Origin: Rhizobium sp. S152
GTDB taxonomy: Bacteria; Pseudomonadota; Alphaproteobacteria; Rhizobiales; Rhizobiaceae
Assembly: GCF_030380735.1 (NCBI RefSeq)
Contig: NZ_JAUDRZ010000002.1
Coordinates: forward strand, 248,001 to 312,000
Length of the DNA: 64,000 bases
Direction: 5' to 3'
A program made the translations under genes and the position numbers. Shown here one piece after another: positions 35,932 to 45,178 of the stretch (position 1 is its first letter; each line of letters begins with the position of its first letter). Under the pieces are notes generated by a model, which ran no database searches, was not told where the DNA came from, and was given only the letters and a program-made list of their open reading frames with translations.

Positions 35932-35960
35932 CTTATAGCGACAAAGCTCGTATATTCCAA
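35932..35960 (-). promoter_or_regulatory. Sigma-70-like promoter of the small lipoprotein
   Basis: On the minus strand TTGGAA (35955-35960) is followed after 17 bases by TATAAG (35932-35937). This fits a housekeeping promoter and lies about 50 bp upstream of the small lipoprotein start. Confidence 0.65.
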
Positions 35961-36059
35961 GAGCTTAAAATATTGCTTGCTTAATTGCTGGGCGTTTCCG
36001 AGTGGCCAAGCGCCACCCCCACGTGCAAAACTGTATCGATTCGAGCCGGATGTTTCCGT

Positions 36060-36656
36060 CTAAATGACCAGCACCCGTGTGCCGACCGGGGTGCGGCGAT
36101 AGAGATCCACGATGTCGTCGTTGGTCAGACGCACGCATCCGTTCGATACGGCCTGTCCGATCAGCCATGGCTCGTTGGTTCCGTGCAGCCGGAACATCGT
36201 GTCCTTGCCGCCGCTGTAGAGATAGAGCGCGGCCGCGCCGAGCGGATTGTTGGGGCCACCGGGCACGCCGCCGGCATATTGGGCGAGACGCGGCTTGCGT
36301 TCGATCATGCTTGCGGTGGGCGTCCATGCCGGCCATTCGGCCTTTCGGCCGATCGTTGCAAATCCCTTGTAGGTCAGGCCTTCCTCGCCGACGGCGACGC
36401 CATAGCGGGTCGCCCATCCATCACCCTCGACGACGTAGAGAAAGCGTTCCGAGGTGTTGACGACGATCGTACCGGCAGGCTCGCTGCCGTCATAGCGGAC
36501 ACGGCGGCGCCGATAGCGCGCGCTTACACCCGGAGTGGAAGAGAAGGGATAGTAGAAAGGTTCGGTCAATTGACGCATCGTCGACGTGCAACCGGACGTC
36601 AGGAGAGCAGCGGCGCCCAGCACAAGCGCTCGGCGCGTCATATGGGAGTTGTCCAT
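36060..36656 (-). CDS. L,D-transpeptidase (YkuD domain) lipoprotein
   Basis: 198 residues with a lipoprotein signal (TRRALVLGAAALLTSGC, lipobox LTSGC). The YkuD catalytic motif is complete: FRLHGTNEPWLIGQ followed by AVSNGCVRLTNDDIVDLY, with the His and Cys of the HGT...SxGCxR signature. Such enzymes form 3-3 peptidoglycan cross-links or attach proteins to peptidoglycan in the periplasm. Rhizobiales carry many paralogues, consistent with a single-gene unit here. Start ATG at 36656 with CAGG upstream. Confidence 0.93.
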   Translation of the reverse strand: MDNSHMTRRALVLGAAALLTSGCTSTMRQLTEPFYYPFSSTPGVSARYRRRRVRYDGSEPAGTIVVNTSERFLYVVEGDGWATRYGVAVGEEGLTYKGFATIGRKAEWPAWTPTASMIERKPRLAQYAGGVPGGPNNPLGAAALYLYSGGKDTMFRLHGTNEPWLIGQAVSNGCVRLTNDDIVDLYRRTPVGTRVLVI

Positions 36657-36999
36657 GTTTACCTGCTGTCTATGAATGTGCCCTTATATTTCGATTCTCT
36701 TTAGCACTGCCCGCGGTTTCGGCCAAGTCTTGGCGAGAAGAGTGGTTGACGAAGGCGGAAGAACGATAGCTTTGGTTCGGCCGGACAGGCATGTTTGAAG
36801 ACGGCCCAAGAAGAGTAGAATGAAAGGGCGTGGCGTTGAAATACGGGGGAAACCTGCGTCTACTTCAACCGGAAGCATTATCCGGCAGTACTTCCCAGCC
36901 GGGAACTGAAGCATTGCTAAAACTCGAAAATGCTGAAAATTCTTGCGGTAAGCGTCTGTCTCTGCTCGATTATGCAACAGCATGCAGGGAGGTGGGACC
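36657..36999. other. Divergent intergenic region (343 bp)
   Basis: Between the L,D-transpeptidase (-) and SDR (+) starts. No credible gene; short minus-strand ORFs lack a ribosome-binding site and overlap the SDR. It must hold promoters for both genes. A strong Shine-Dalgarno (AGGGAGGTGGG) immediately precedes the SDR ATG at 37000. Confidence 0.45.
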
Positions 37000-37755
37000 A
37001 TGGAGCTAGGCTTCGAAGGTAAAGTCGCGGTTGTGACCGGCGGCGGTTCGGGGATCGGGGCTGCAATTTCTCGCAGGCTTGCGCAAGAGCGTGCGGAGGT
37101 AATTGTCGCGGATGTAGATGCCGCCAAGGCGGGCGCCGTTGCTGAGGGCATCCGTGACGCCGGCGGCAAGGCGCACGCCTTCACGGTGGATGTCACCGAT
37201 CCCGAAGCCGTGCGGGAAATGATTGCCTATGCCGTTCGCGAATTTGGACATCTGCATATGGCTGTGAACAATGCCGGTGCGCACTGCGCCCGCACTGCGA
37301 CCGCCGACTGCGCGATCGACGTCTGGCGGACGACGATCGACGTCAACCTCAACGGGGTCTTCTACTGCATGAAGTACCAGATCCCCGCCATGCTTGAGGG
37401 TGGCGGCGGCGCCATCGTCAACATGTCCTCGGTTCTTGGTGCCGTGGCACTTCCCTTCACCTCGGCCTACACCGCCGCCAAGCACGGCGTGCTCGGGTTG
37501 ACCAAGGTGGCGGCGATCGAATATGCGCGGCTGGGGGTGCGGATCAACGCCGTCGGCCCCGGCTGGATCGAGACGCCGATGCTCTCTGAACATGCCGACG
37601 CGGCGAACTCACGACGGATGGCTGCCCTGCAGCCGATGGGGCGACGCGGCCAGCCGGAGGAGGTCGCGGCGCTGGTTTGCTTCCTGCTTTCTGATCAGGC
37701 GAGCTTCATCACCGGCAGCTATTATCCGGTGGACGGCGCCTACACCGCCCACTAG
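37000..37755 (+). CDS. Short-chain dehydrogenase/reductase
   Basis: 251-residue classical SDR from the ATG at 37000, placed by the strong AGGGAGGTGGG Shine-Dalgarno. Cofactor motif VVTGGGSGIGAAISRRLAQ, Asp in VADVDAA suggesting NAD(H) preference, NNAGAHCARTA, catalytic Ser in NMSSVLGAVALP, Tyr/Lys in YTAAKHGVLGL, and C-terminal ITGSYYPVDGAYTAH. It resembles the glucose/3-oxoacyl-type SDRs (FabG-like family) but the substrate is not determinable. It is convergent with the LLM monooxygenase gene. Confidence 0.92.
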   Translation: MELGFEGKVAVVTGGGSGIGAAISRRLAQERAEVIVADVDAAKAGAVAEGIRDAGGKAHAFTVDVTDPEAVREMIAYAVREFGHLHMAVNNAGAHCARTATADCAIDVWRTTIDVNLNGVFYCMKYQIPAMLEGGGGAIVNMSSVLGAVALPFTSAYTAAKHGVLGLTKVAAIEYARLGVRINAVGPGWIETPMLSEHADAANSRRMAALQPMGRRGQPEEVAALVCFLLSDQASFITGSYYPVDGAYTAH

Positions 37756-37776
37756 CGGGCGGTGTCCGTCAAGCGT

Positions 37777-39168
37777 TCAGGCGTCTGCGGGTACTGGCTG
37801 TCTTGCGAGATTGCGGTAGCGCGCACCGGGATGCGGCGCCTGCAACCTCGGACCGTGGCCGGACAGTTTTTCGCGCAGGGTGCCCTGGCGATAGTCCTTC
37901 TTGTAGACGCCGCGCTTCTGCAATTCGGGCACGAGCAGGTCGACCGCGTCCTCGAAGCTCTCGGGCGTGATGGCATAGGCGAGGTTGAAGCCGTCGACAT
38001 CGGTATCCTCGACCCATTCCTGCAACAGGTCGGCGACGGTCTGCGGCGAGCCGACGAAGACCGGGCCGAAGCCGCCGACGCCCACCCAGTCGGCCATTTC
38101 GCGCACCGACCAGACCTTGTCCGGGTCGATCGTCGTGAAGGTCTCGACGGCGGATTGCACCGCGTTGGTGTAGCGGTGGCGGAGAGGTTCGTCGGGGGAA
38201 AACTGGCCGAAATCGATTCCAGTCCAGCCGGAAATCAGCGTCTGCGCCCCCTCGAAGGAGGCGTAGCGGCGATAGTCGTCGAACTTCTTCTTCGCTTCCG
38301 CATCGGTCTCGCCGAGGACGACGGTCTGTAGGTTGAAGGCGAGGATTTCGCGCGGGTTGCGGCCGGCACGTTCGGCTGCCTCGCGGACATTGGCGACATA
38401 GCGCTTCAGCACCGGCTTGGAGGGTGCGGCGACGAAGATGCACTCGGCATGCTCGCCCGCGAAATCCTTGCCGCGGCTGGAGGCACCGGCCTGGTAGAGC
38501 ACCGGCGTGCGCTGCGGCGAGGGTTCACTGAGGTGAATGCCGGGCACCGTGAAGTGCTTGCCCGAATGACCGATCGGGTGGACCTTTTCTGGATGCGTGA
38601 AGATGCCGGCGGCGCGATCGCGAACGACGGCGTCGTCTTCCCAGCTGCCCTCCCAGAGCTTGTAGCAGACCTCCAGATATTCCTCGGCGAGATCGTAGCG
38701 GTCGTCATGCTTCGTCTGCGCGGATTGCCCGATGTTGAGCGCGCCGCTGTTGAGATAGGAGGTGACGATGTTCCAGCCGACGCGGCCCTTGGTCAGATGG
38801 TCGAGCGTCGAGATGCGCCGGGCGAAGGTATAGGGGTGCTCGAAGGAGAGCGACGCCGTCAGGCCGAAGCCGAGGTGCTCCGTGACATAGGCCATGGTCG
38901 GGATCAGCTGCAGCGGATCGTTGACCGGCACCTGCGCGGAATGGCGCAGAGCAGCATCGACATTGCCGTGCAGCACATCGTAGACGCCGAGCACGTCGGC
39001 AATGAACAGGCCGTCGAACTTGCCGCGCTCCAGCGTCTTTGCCAGATGAACCCAGTAGTCCATGTCCTTGTAGGTCCAGGACTTGTCGCGCGGATGGCGC
39101 CAAAGCCCTGGCGACTGGTGCCCGACGCAGTTCATGTCGAAGGCGTTCAACCTGATTTCACGGCTCAT
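37777..39168 (-). CDS. LLM-class flavin-dependent monooxygenase (NtaA/SnaA/DszA family)
   Basis: 463-residue FMNH2-dependent monooxygenase of the bacterial-luciferase fold, NtaA/DszA branch (C-N or C-S bond cleavage using reduced flavin from a separate reductase). Motifs: NAFDMNCVGHQSPGLWRHP at the start, FDGLFIADVLG near 50, RISTLDHLTKGRVGWNIVTS near 128, LSEPSPQRTPVLYQAGASSR near 225, and VGGFGPVFVGSPQTVADLLQ late. It is the last gene of the first CUT2 importer operon (36 bp after the second permease), so it likely acts on the imported compound. A matching flavin reductase is not present in the window. Confidence 0.92.
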   Translation of the reverse strand: MSREIRLNAFDMNCVGHQSPGLWRHPRDKSWTYKDMDYWVHLAKTLERGKFDGLFIADVLGVYDVLHGNVDAALRHSAQVPVNDPLQLIPTMAYVTEHLGFGLTASLSFEHPYTFARRISTLDHLTKGRVGWNIVTSYLNSGALNIGQSAQTKHDDRYDLAEEYLEVCYKLWEGSWEDDAVVRDRAAGIFTHPEKVHPIGHSGKHFTVPGIHLSEPSPQRTPVLYQAGASSRGKDFAGEHAECIFVAAPSKPVLKRYVANVREAAERAGRNPREILAFNLQTVVLGETDAEAKKKFDDYRRYASFEGAQTLISGWTGIDFGQFSPDEPLRHRYTNAVQSAVETFTTIDPDKVWSVREMADWVGVGGFGPVFVGSPQTVADLLQEWVEDTDVDGFNLAYAITPESFEDAVDLLVPELQKRGVYKKDYRQGTLREKLSGHGPRLQAPHPGARYRNLARQPVPADA

Positions 39169-39204
39169 GTCATTCTTCCTGCGTATTGTCTGGGCGCGCG
39201 CCGA

Positions 39205-40203
39205 TCAGGCGCCGCCGGTCTTTCTGTTGATGAAGCTGAAGGCGAGAACGGCGAAGATGAGCGTGCCGGTGCCGACCTGCTGCCAGTAGAAATTTAGCCC
39301 GGTGAGCAGCAGCCCGTTGGCGACGATGCTGAGCAGCAGCACGCCGAGAACCGTGCCGGCGATATTGGGGCGGCCGAGCGGCGAAAGCGTCGTGCCGATG
39401 AAGGTCGCGCCGATTGCGTTCAGGAGAAACGCGTTGCCGGAGGAGGGGATGTAGACGGTTACGGTGGCCGTCAGGATCAGGCCGGCAATGGCTGCGACCG
39501 CGGCGGTCAGAATGAACGTCACCGCGACATGCCGGCCAAGGCCGATGCCGGAATAGCGCACGACGCTCGGCTGGATGCCGATCGCGAGTACCACGCGGCC
39601 GAAGCGCGTGCGGGCGAAGATGAATGCGGCGGCGGTAATGACGACGATCGCGATCAGCAGCGGCAGCGGAAAGCCTGATATCGTGCCGTGGCCGATGAAG
39701 CGGAAGGCGTCGGGCACGCCCGATGGCGGCAGATAGACCGGGTTGCCGCCATTCGTCAGCAGTTGCTGGACGCTGCGGCCGATGAACAACGTTCCGAGCG
39801 TCGCCAGAAATGGCGAGACGCCGATCCCCGAGATCAGCACCGCGTTGAACGCGCCGACGATCGCGCCGGCGGCAAGGCCGCCGAGCAGGCCGATTGCAAC
39901 CGGCTGCCCTGCAAGGACCAGCGAGACGAAAGCGAAGCTCGCGAAATCGACCGCCGTCCCGACCGAGAGATCGATGCCGCCGGCCGATACGGCGAAGGTC
40001 ATGGCCACGGACACGATCGCGAGCAGGGTGAAGTTGTTGACGAGAAGGCTCTGCAGATTGCGTGCTGTCAGGAATGTCGGCGTCGCCAGGGAGAAGGCGG
40101 CAACGACGGCGACGAGCGCCAGGATCAGCCCGTATCGCGCAAGACCGGAAAGCACACGGTGATGCCAGGGCGCAATGGGAGAATGGGAAGCTGAAAGCGA
40201 CAT
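39205..40203 (-). CDS. CUT2 (ribose-type) ABC transporter permease, system 1, second
   Basis: 332 residues from the ATG at 40203, two bases after the upstream permease stop (TGACCATG). Hydrophobic throughout with the RbsC-family signature SAGGIDLSVGTAVDF near residue 80 and the conserved EAA-like loop around VLAIGIQPSVVRYSGIGLGR. It pairs with the preceding permease to make a heterodimeric channel. The substrate may be a sugar or a sugar-like molecule bearing the group attacked by the LLM monooxygenase. Confidence 0.92.
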   Translation of the reverse strand: MSLSASHSPIAPWHHRVLSGLARYGLILALVAVVAAFSLATPTFLTARNLQSLLVNNFTLLAIVSVAMTFAVSAGGIDLSVGTAVDFASFAFVSLVLAGQPVAIGLLGGLAAGAIVGAFNAVLISGIGVSPFLATLGTLFIGRSVQQLLTNGGNPVYLPPSGVPDAFRFIGHGTISGFPLPLLIAIVVITAAAFIFARTRFGRVVLAIGIQPSVVRYSGIGLGRHVAVTFILTAAVAAIAGLILTATVTVYIPSSGNAFLLNAIGATFIGTTLSPLGRPNIAGTVLGVLLLSIVANGLLLTGLNFYWQQVGTGTLIFAVLAFSFINRKTGGA

Positions 40204-40205
40204 GG

Positions 40206-41228
40206 TCAGATCTCCCGCTTGCGCAGCAATGTCGTCGCCGAGACGACGATCAGGATGAGAATTCCCTGGACGCCGCTGACCAGCGTGCTGGAGAGGTTCA
40301 GCAACTGGAAACCGTTGACGAGGAGGCCGACGAGGAGCGCGGAGAGCAATGTGCCTGATATCGTCGGCACGAGCCTGCGGGAGAATACCGCGCCGAGCAG
40401 GGCCGTGACGACGACGGGCAGCAGCATCTCGCTCGATCCCGTCGTGCTGCCACTCAGGTAGGACACCGACAATATGCCGGCGATGCCACCGCACAGGCCA
40501 CTCGCCAGGAAGGCGCCGGCGAGCAGGCGTTTCAACGGCAAGCCGGCGGCGCGCGCGGCATCCGGAAACTCGCCGATTGCATAGAGCCGGAGGCCAAGCG
40601 GCGTGTATTGGATGATTGCGATTACCACGGCGGTGAAGCCGAGCAACACATAGGCGAGAACGGGAATGCCGAGGGCATCGGAGGCGGACAACGCCGTCAG
40701 GAAATCGGAGGATGCGGGAACGACGGTGTTCTGGGTGAGCACGAGTTCCAGGCCCGCCACGACGTTCATGACGGCGAGCGTGGCAAGCAGCGGCACAATG
40801 CCGGCGAAGACGACGGCGGCGGCATTGACCGCGCCGATCGCCAGTCCCGTCAGCAGGCTTGCGGCAACCGCTGCGGGGTCACTGTAGCCGAGCTGCGTCA
40901 CCGTCGCGTAGACGGCGGCACTGAGACCCATATTGGCGGCAAGTGACAGGTCGATCCCGCCGGTGACGACATTCGCACCGCCAGCGATCAGCACGATGGT
41001 CAGGCCGATCGCCAGCACGCCCGAGATGGCCGATTGGCCAAGCACGTTGCCGATATTGCCGACGCTCAGGAAATACGGCGCGGTGAGCGAGAACACCGTG
41101 AGGATGACCGCGAAGGCGATCAGCGAACCGAAGCGCAGCGATGCCGCCGCCAGATTACGTGCCGAGCGTTCCTTGCTCTGCCCAGCGGTAAAGTCGGCCA
41201 GATCGCCGATGTGGATGTCAGCCGACAT
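40206..41228 (-). CDS. CUT2 (ribose-type) ABC transporter permease, system 1, first
   Basis: 340 residues from the ATG at 41228, which overlaps the ATPase stop by 11 bases; the frame runs further upstream but only within the ATPase gene. RbsC-type features: NVVTGGIDLSLAANMGLSAA near 95 and LRLYAIGEFPDAARAAGLPL near 220. Inner-membrane half-channel of system 1. Confidence 0.92.
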   Translation of the reverse strand: MSADIHIGDLADFTAGQSKERSARNLAAASLRFGSLIAFAVILTVFSLTAPYFLSVGNIGNVLGQSAISGVLAIGLTIVLIAGGANVVTGGIDLSLAANMGLSAAVYATVTQLGYSDPAAVAASLLTGLAIGAVNAAAVVFAGIVPLLATLAVMNVVAGLELVLTQNTVVPASSDFLTALSASDALGIPVLAYVLLGFTAVVIAIIQYTPLGLRLYAIGEFPDAARAAGLPLKRLLAGAFLASGLCGGIAGILSVSYLSGSTTGSSEMLLPVVVTALLGAVFSRRLVPTISGTLLSALLVGLLVNGFQLLNLSSTLVSGVQGILILIVVSATTLLRKREI

Positions 41229-42768
41229 GGCGCAATCTTTCCGAAGCGCCGGTCGATTCCGCCAGTACTTCATCCGTTGTGGTTTCCGAAGAGATGAATT
41301 CGCGCGTCACGCGGCCGCGAAACAGGACCAGGATCCGGTCGGTGATGCCGATCAACTCCGACAGGTCCGAGGAGAGAACGATGATGCCGGCGCCGCGTTC
41401 GGCAAGCTCGCCGATCAGCGTGTAGATCTCGACCTTGGAGCCGATATCGACGCCGACGGTCGGCTCGTCGAGCAGGTAGATTTCCGAGTGGCGGCTCAGC
41501 CACTTTGCAATCGCCACCTTCTGCTGGTTGCCGCCCGACAGCGTACGGACCAGCGCATCGCGGCCGGCGGTCTTGATCTGAAGGCGCTTGATGAGGTCGT
41601 CGCTATCGCGCTTTTCGCGCCTGCCGTTCAGCACGCCCAGGCTGGTGTAGCGATCAAGGCTGGCGAGCGTGATGTTCTCGGCGACGCTGAGGTCTAGCGC
41701 GACGCCGTGACCCCGTCGATCTTCCGGAACCAGTGCGATCTGCCTGTTGACCGCAGCCTGCGGCGTGGGGCCCCGGTCGGCGGTTCCCGCAACCTCTATG
41801 CGGCCGGACTGTGCGCGTTCAAGTCCGAACAGCGTGCGCACCAAATCCTTGGCGCCGGAGCCGAGCAAGCCGGTGATCCCAAGCACCTCCCCACGCCGGA
41901 CGGTGAAGCTCACGTCGGAGAAGCGGTTCGTCGCGGTCAGTCCCTCGACCTTCAGAAGGTCCTCGCCGAATTCGACCCTTCGTTTGGGAAACATGTCGGC
42001 GATATCGCGCTCGACCATCAGGCGGGCGATGGCGTTCGCCGATGTCTCGGCAATCGGCGTCGCGGCGACGTCGATGCCGTTGCGCAGCACGGTGACGTGG
42101 TCGCAGAGGTCTTCGATCTCATTCAGATAATGCGAGATGTAGATGATCGTGACGCCCTCGTCGCGCAGGCGGCGGATCAGGCGGAAGAGGATGTCGGCCT
42201 CGCGCCGGACAAGGGCCGCGGTCGGCTCGTCGAAGACCAGTACCTTGGGACGATCGAGCAAGGCGCGGGTGATCTGGACGATCTGCTTCTCGGCGGTCGA
42301 GAGCTCGCCGATCAGGGCGTGCGTGGGCAGCTTGATGCCGAAGTAGTCGGCCAGCGTCTCGCTCGCCTGTCGCTGCATCTTGCGACGATCGAGGAACGGT
42401 GTTCCCGGGAGGCGTGGTTCTCGCCCGAGAAACAGCGCTTCGCCGACGGTGAAGGTCGGAACGAGCAACCGGTCCTGGTGAATGAAATGGATGCCGTGTG
42501 TTTCGGCGAGATGCGGCGTGAGGTGCGCGATCGTCTCACCCTCGATCTCGATCGTGCCTTCGTCCTGCTGGTGCAGGCCGGCGAGGATCTTGATCAGCGT
42601 CGACTTCCCCGCACCGTTCTGTCCGACGAGGCCGTGGATGGTGCCGCGTCTGATCGCCAGCGAAGCGCCGGCCAGCGCCTGCGCGCCGCCGAAGCGCTTC
42701 ACGATGCGGTCGAAGCGAATGATGTCGTCAGGCCGCTTGGCGGGCCGCGGAGCAAGTATTGCCGTCAT
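41218..42768 (-). CDS. CUT2 (ribose-type) ABC transporter ATP-binding protein, system 1
   Basis: 516-residue double ABC ATPase like RbsA. Domain 1: Walker A GQNGAGKST near residue 55, signature LSTAEKQIVQI, Walker B VLVFDEPTAAL. Domain 2: degenerate Walker A GLLGSGAKDLV, signature LSGGNQQKVAI, Walker B LLDEPTVGVD. The asymmetry is normal for this family. Positioned between the binding-protein gene and the two permeases in the minus-strand operon. Confidence 0.94.
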   Translation of the reverse strand: MTAILAPRPAKRPDDIIRFDRIVKRFGGAQALAGASLAIRRGTIHGLVGQNGAGKSTLIKILAGLHQQDEGTIEIEGETIAHLTPHLAETHGIHFIHQDRLLVPTFTVGEALFLGREPRLPGTPFLDRRKMQRQASETLADYFGIKLPTHALIGELSTAEKQIVQITRALLDRPKVLVFDEPTAALVRREADILFRLIRRLRDEGVTIIYISHYLNEIEDLCDHVTVLRNGIDVAATPIAETSANAIARLMVERDIADMFPKRRVEFGEDLLKVEGLTATNRFSDVSFTVRRGEVLGITGLLGSGAKDLVRTLFGLERAQSGRIEVAGTADRGPTPQAAVNRQIALVPEDRRGHGVALDLSVAENITLASLDRYTSLGVLNGRREKRDSDDLIKRLQIKTAGRDALVRTLSGGNQQKVAIAKWLSRHSEIYLLDEPTVGVDIGSKVEIYTLIGELAERGAGIIVLSSDLSELIGITDRILVLFRGRVTREFISSETTTDEVLAESTGASERLRHVG

Positions 42769-42827
42769 GTCGGGAACCCCAGTGGAGACGAGGGTGAGGC
42801 GGCGGCTGCCGCATCACCCGTCCGCAA

Positions 42828-43844
42828 TCAGCCGATGCCGAGCTTCTTGGTGATGTCGTTGACGTTGGCCTTGTTGGCGAGCAGCGCCGGCACGTAGGTT
42901 TCGCGCGGCAGCGTCTGGCCGGCGAGCAGCCTGGCGACATTGCGGATCGCCGTGCGGCCGATTTCGGCGGGCTGCTGCGCGGCATTGGCACCGGCGGGCG
43001 AATTCGGGTCGGCGACGAGCTGCAGGACCTCGGGGCTGCCATCGACGCCATAGGTGCGGATCTCGGTGCGGCCGGCAGCCGCAAGCGCCTGGGTGGCGCC
43101 GAGCTGGGGAATATCCCAGGCCGACCAGATGGCCTTGATCGAGCCCTTCTCGGGGTACTTGTTGAGGATCGCGGTGATCTGCGTGAAGGCGTCCTGAACC
43201 GTGTTCGGGATGACGTCGCGCAGTTCCGGCTGAATGATCTTCACCTTCGGGAAATACTTCACGACATTGACCAGCTGGTCGTAGCGGATCGCGCAGGGTG
43301 TCACCCCGTAGAAGCCGTTGAAGACCACGATGTTGCCTTCGGCGCCGATATCGGAGACCAGCTGCAGCGCCAGATCCTTGCCGATGCCCCAGTTGTCCGA
43401 GGTCGTGTTGTTGATCGAGTTGGTGGAGCCGACATCGACCGTGAGAACGGGAATGCCCGCGTCGCGTGCCTTCCTGAGCCAGGGGTCGATGACGCTGAGC
43501 GTGCCGAGAATCTGGACGATCGCATCGGGCTTCTGGGCCACCAGCGTCTGCAGCTGGGCTACCAGCTTGCCGTCATTGCGGCCGGCATCCACCGCGATCG
43601 GTTCGCCGCCGAGCCGCTTCACTTCCTCGATCTGGGCATTGTAGGCCTGCAGGTCGAAATAGTGGTCGGTGCCGGTGGCGCTGATGGCGATGCGCTTGCC
43701 CTTCAGGGAGAGGCCTTCGTCGTCCGCTGCACTTGCCGTGCCTGTCCCGGCAAGAAGGCTGGTGCCGGCAAAGGTGGCGCCCGCCACGGCGGCGAACTTC
43801 AGGATTTCGCGGCGGCCCAGGCCTGCAATGGTGTGCTCAGTCAT
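42828..43844 (-). CDS. CUT2 (ribose-type) ABC transporter substrate-binding protein, system 1 (Tat-exported)
   Basis: 338-residue periplasmic binding protein of the ribose/galactose-binding fold. A twin-arginine signal (GLGRREILKFAAVAG) with cleavage near ASA-AD. Mature-domain landmarks: KGKRIAISATGTDHYFDLQAY, DAIVQILGTLSVIDPWLRKA, GIPVLTVDVGSTNSI, and IRTYGVDGSPEVLQLV. First gene of the operon 43844-37777. A TCTAT-N7-GTAGA dyad sits 24 bp upstream of its start. Ligand unknown. Confidence 0.92.
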   Translation of the reverse strand: MTEHTIAGLGRREILKFAAVAGATFAGTSLLAGTGTASAADDEGLSLKGKRIAISATGTDHYFDLQAYNAQIEEVKRLGGEPIAVDAGRNDGKLVAQLQTLVAQKPDAIVQILGTLSVIDPWLRKARDAGIPVLTVDVGSTNSINNTTSDNWGIGKDLALQLVSDIGAEGNIVVFNGFYGVTPCAIRYDQLVNVVKYFPKVKIIQPELRDVIPNTVQDAFTQITAILNKYPEKGSIKAIWSAWDIPQLGATQALAAAGRTEIRTYGVDGSPEVLQLVADPNSPAGANAAQQPAEIGRTAIRNVARLLAGQTLPRETYVPALLANKANVNDITKKLGIG

Positions 43845-43868
43845 TTCGATGTCCCTCGATGATTAATG

Positions 43869-43885
43869 TCTATAGAATAAGTAGA
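43869..43885. promoter_or_regulatory. 17-bp TCTAT-N7-GTAGA dyad upstream of CUT2 system 1
   Basis: TCTATAGAATAAGTAGA; read on the minus strand it is TCTAC-N7-ATAGA. The same 5-7-5 architecture recurs upstream of the system 2 binding-protein gene (46844-46860), suggesting a shared regulator. It lies in the 288-bp gap 43845-44131, where I see no gene. Confidence 0.5.
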
Positions 43886-44131
43886 TTAAATCGGATTGAG
43901 AGAAACGCTTTTCCAAAAGGCGACGGTAAGAGGAAATGAAGCGGGGGAAGACGAAACGCCGACAGACGTTTTCCGCTACGGCTGGCTAAGGTCCGAACGA
44001 AGCGCCAGGCCAGATGATGAAACGGGTCCGGCTTGGCCAGCTTGCAGGTTGGGATCGTGCGGGCGGCGGCGCCGCGATCGCGCCCGCGGCGCCCGCGCTT
44101 CATTACAGCACTCTCCGTCATGGGTGTTCGT

Positions 44132-45178
44132 TCAGGGGGTGGCGCGGCCGAGGCCGTATGTGAGTGCGAGCGCGCCCGCCAGAACGGCGCCCTTGACGAA
44201 ATCCTGGGTGTAGTAGGGGGCATTCAGCATCGTCAGGCCGTTGAGCAGGACACCGACGAAGACGGCGCCGACAATGGTGCCGAGCACGTTCGGACGGCGG
44301 AGCCCCATGACGGTGAAGCCGATCAGCGAGGCCGCGACGGCGTCCATGAGCAGCGAGCCGCCCGAAGACACGTCGCCGCGCCCGACGCGGGCGGCAACGA
44401 TGATGCCGCCGAGCGAGGCGAGCGTTCCGGAGATGACGTAGGCCAGCGTCTTCAGTCGTGTCGTGGAGGCCCCGGCCAACCGGGTGGCGACTTCGTTGCC
44501 GCCGGTGGCAAACAGCAGCCGGCCGATGCGCGTGCGCTCCGTCAGGATATAGAGAACCACCGCGACGAGCAGCATCAGGACAACGGCGACCGGAACGGTG
44601 CCGGCGATGCTGTAGCGGCCAATCAGCAGGAAGCGCGGGTCGTAGACGCCCGGCGCGGCCGAGCCGTCGGGCAGGATCAGGCCGGCCGAGATCGAACGGC
44701 CTGCGGTCGGGATCAACTGCAGGCCCGAGAGCAGGAACATCATCGACAGCGTCGCCAGCAGATCCGGCACTTTCAATCGGACGATGACGAAGGCATTGAT
44801 GAGGCCGATAAGTGCACCGAAGGCGAGAACCAGCGGAACGGTGGTGAAAGCATCGAGGCCGAGCACGATCATCGCATAGCTGGCGGCCATGACGCTGGAG
44901 GCGGCGACGGCACCGATCGAGAGATCGAAGCCGCCGACAGCGAGCGTGACCGTGACCCCGGCGCCGAGGATTGCGACGACCGACACGGCCTGCAGGATGC
45001 TCATCAGGTTGTTGATGTTGATGAAGGCCGGTTGCGCAACGGTGAAGCCGATCACCAGTGCGATCAGGAGCAGGAACACCGCCCCGGAGCGGATGATCGC
45101 CGCCAGCCGGTTCAGAAACGCGCCTGCGCCCTGCGGCGAAGGTCTCTCGCCAATAGTTTCATCCTGGATGGAGCTCAT
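44132..45178 (-). CDS. CUT2 (ribose-type) ABC transporter permease, system 2
   Basis: 348-residue RbsC-type permease: VTLAVGGFDLSIGAVAASSV near residue 85, a later cytoplasmic segment LLFATGGNEVATRLAGASTT near 230, and closing transmembrane helices. Overlaps the ATPase gene by ATGA. Only one permease gene is present in system 2, so the channel would be a homodimer, unlike the two-permease system 1. Confidence 0.92.
   Translation of the reverse strand: MSSIQDETIGERPSPQGAGAFLNRLAAIIRSGAVFLLLIALVIGFTVAQPAFININNLMSILQAVSVVAILGAGVTVTLAVGGFDLSIGAVAASSVMAASYAMIVLGLDAFTTVPLVLAFGALIGLINAFVIVRLKVPDLLATLSMMFLLSGLQLIPTAGRSISAGLILPDGSAAPGVYDPRFLLIGRYSIAGTVPVAVVLMLLVAVVLYILTERTRIGRLLFATGGNEVATRLAGASTTRLKTLAYVISGTLASLGGIIVAARVGRGDVSSGGSLLMDAVAASLIGFTVMGLRRPNVLGTIVGAVFVGVLLNGLTMLNAPYYTQDFVKGAVLAGALALTYGLGRATP

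Noticed and set aside
44050..44105. Very GC-rich near-palindromic stretch after the system 2 permease gene, considered as a terminator
   Set aside because: The arms do not pair cleanly and no T-run follows on the minus strand.
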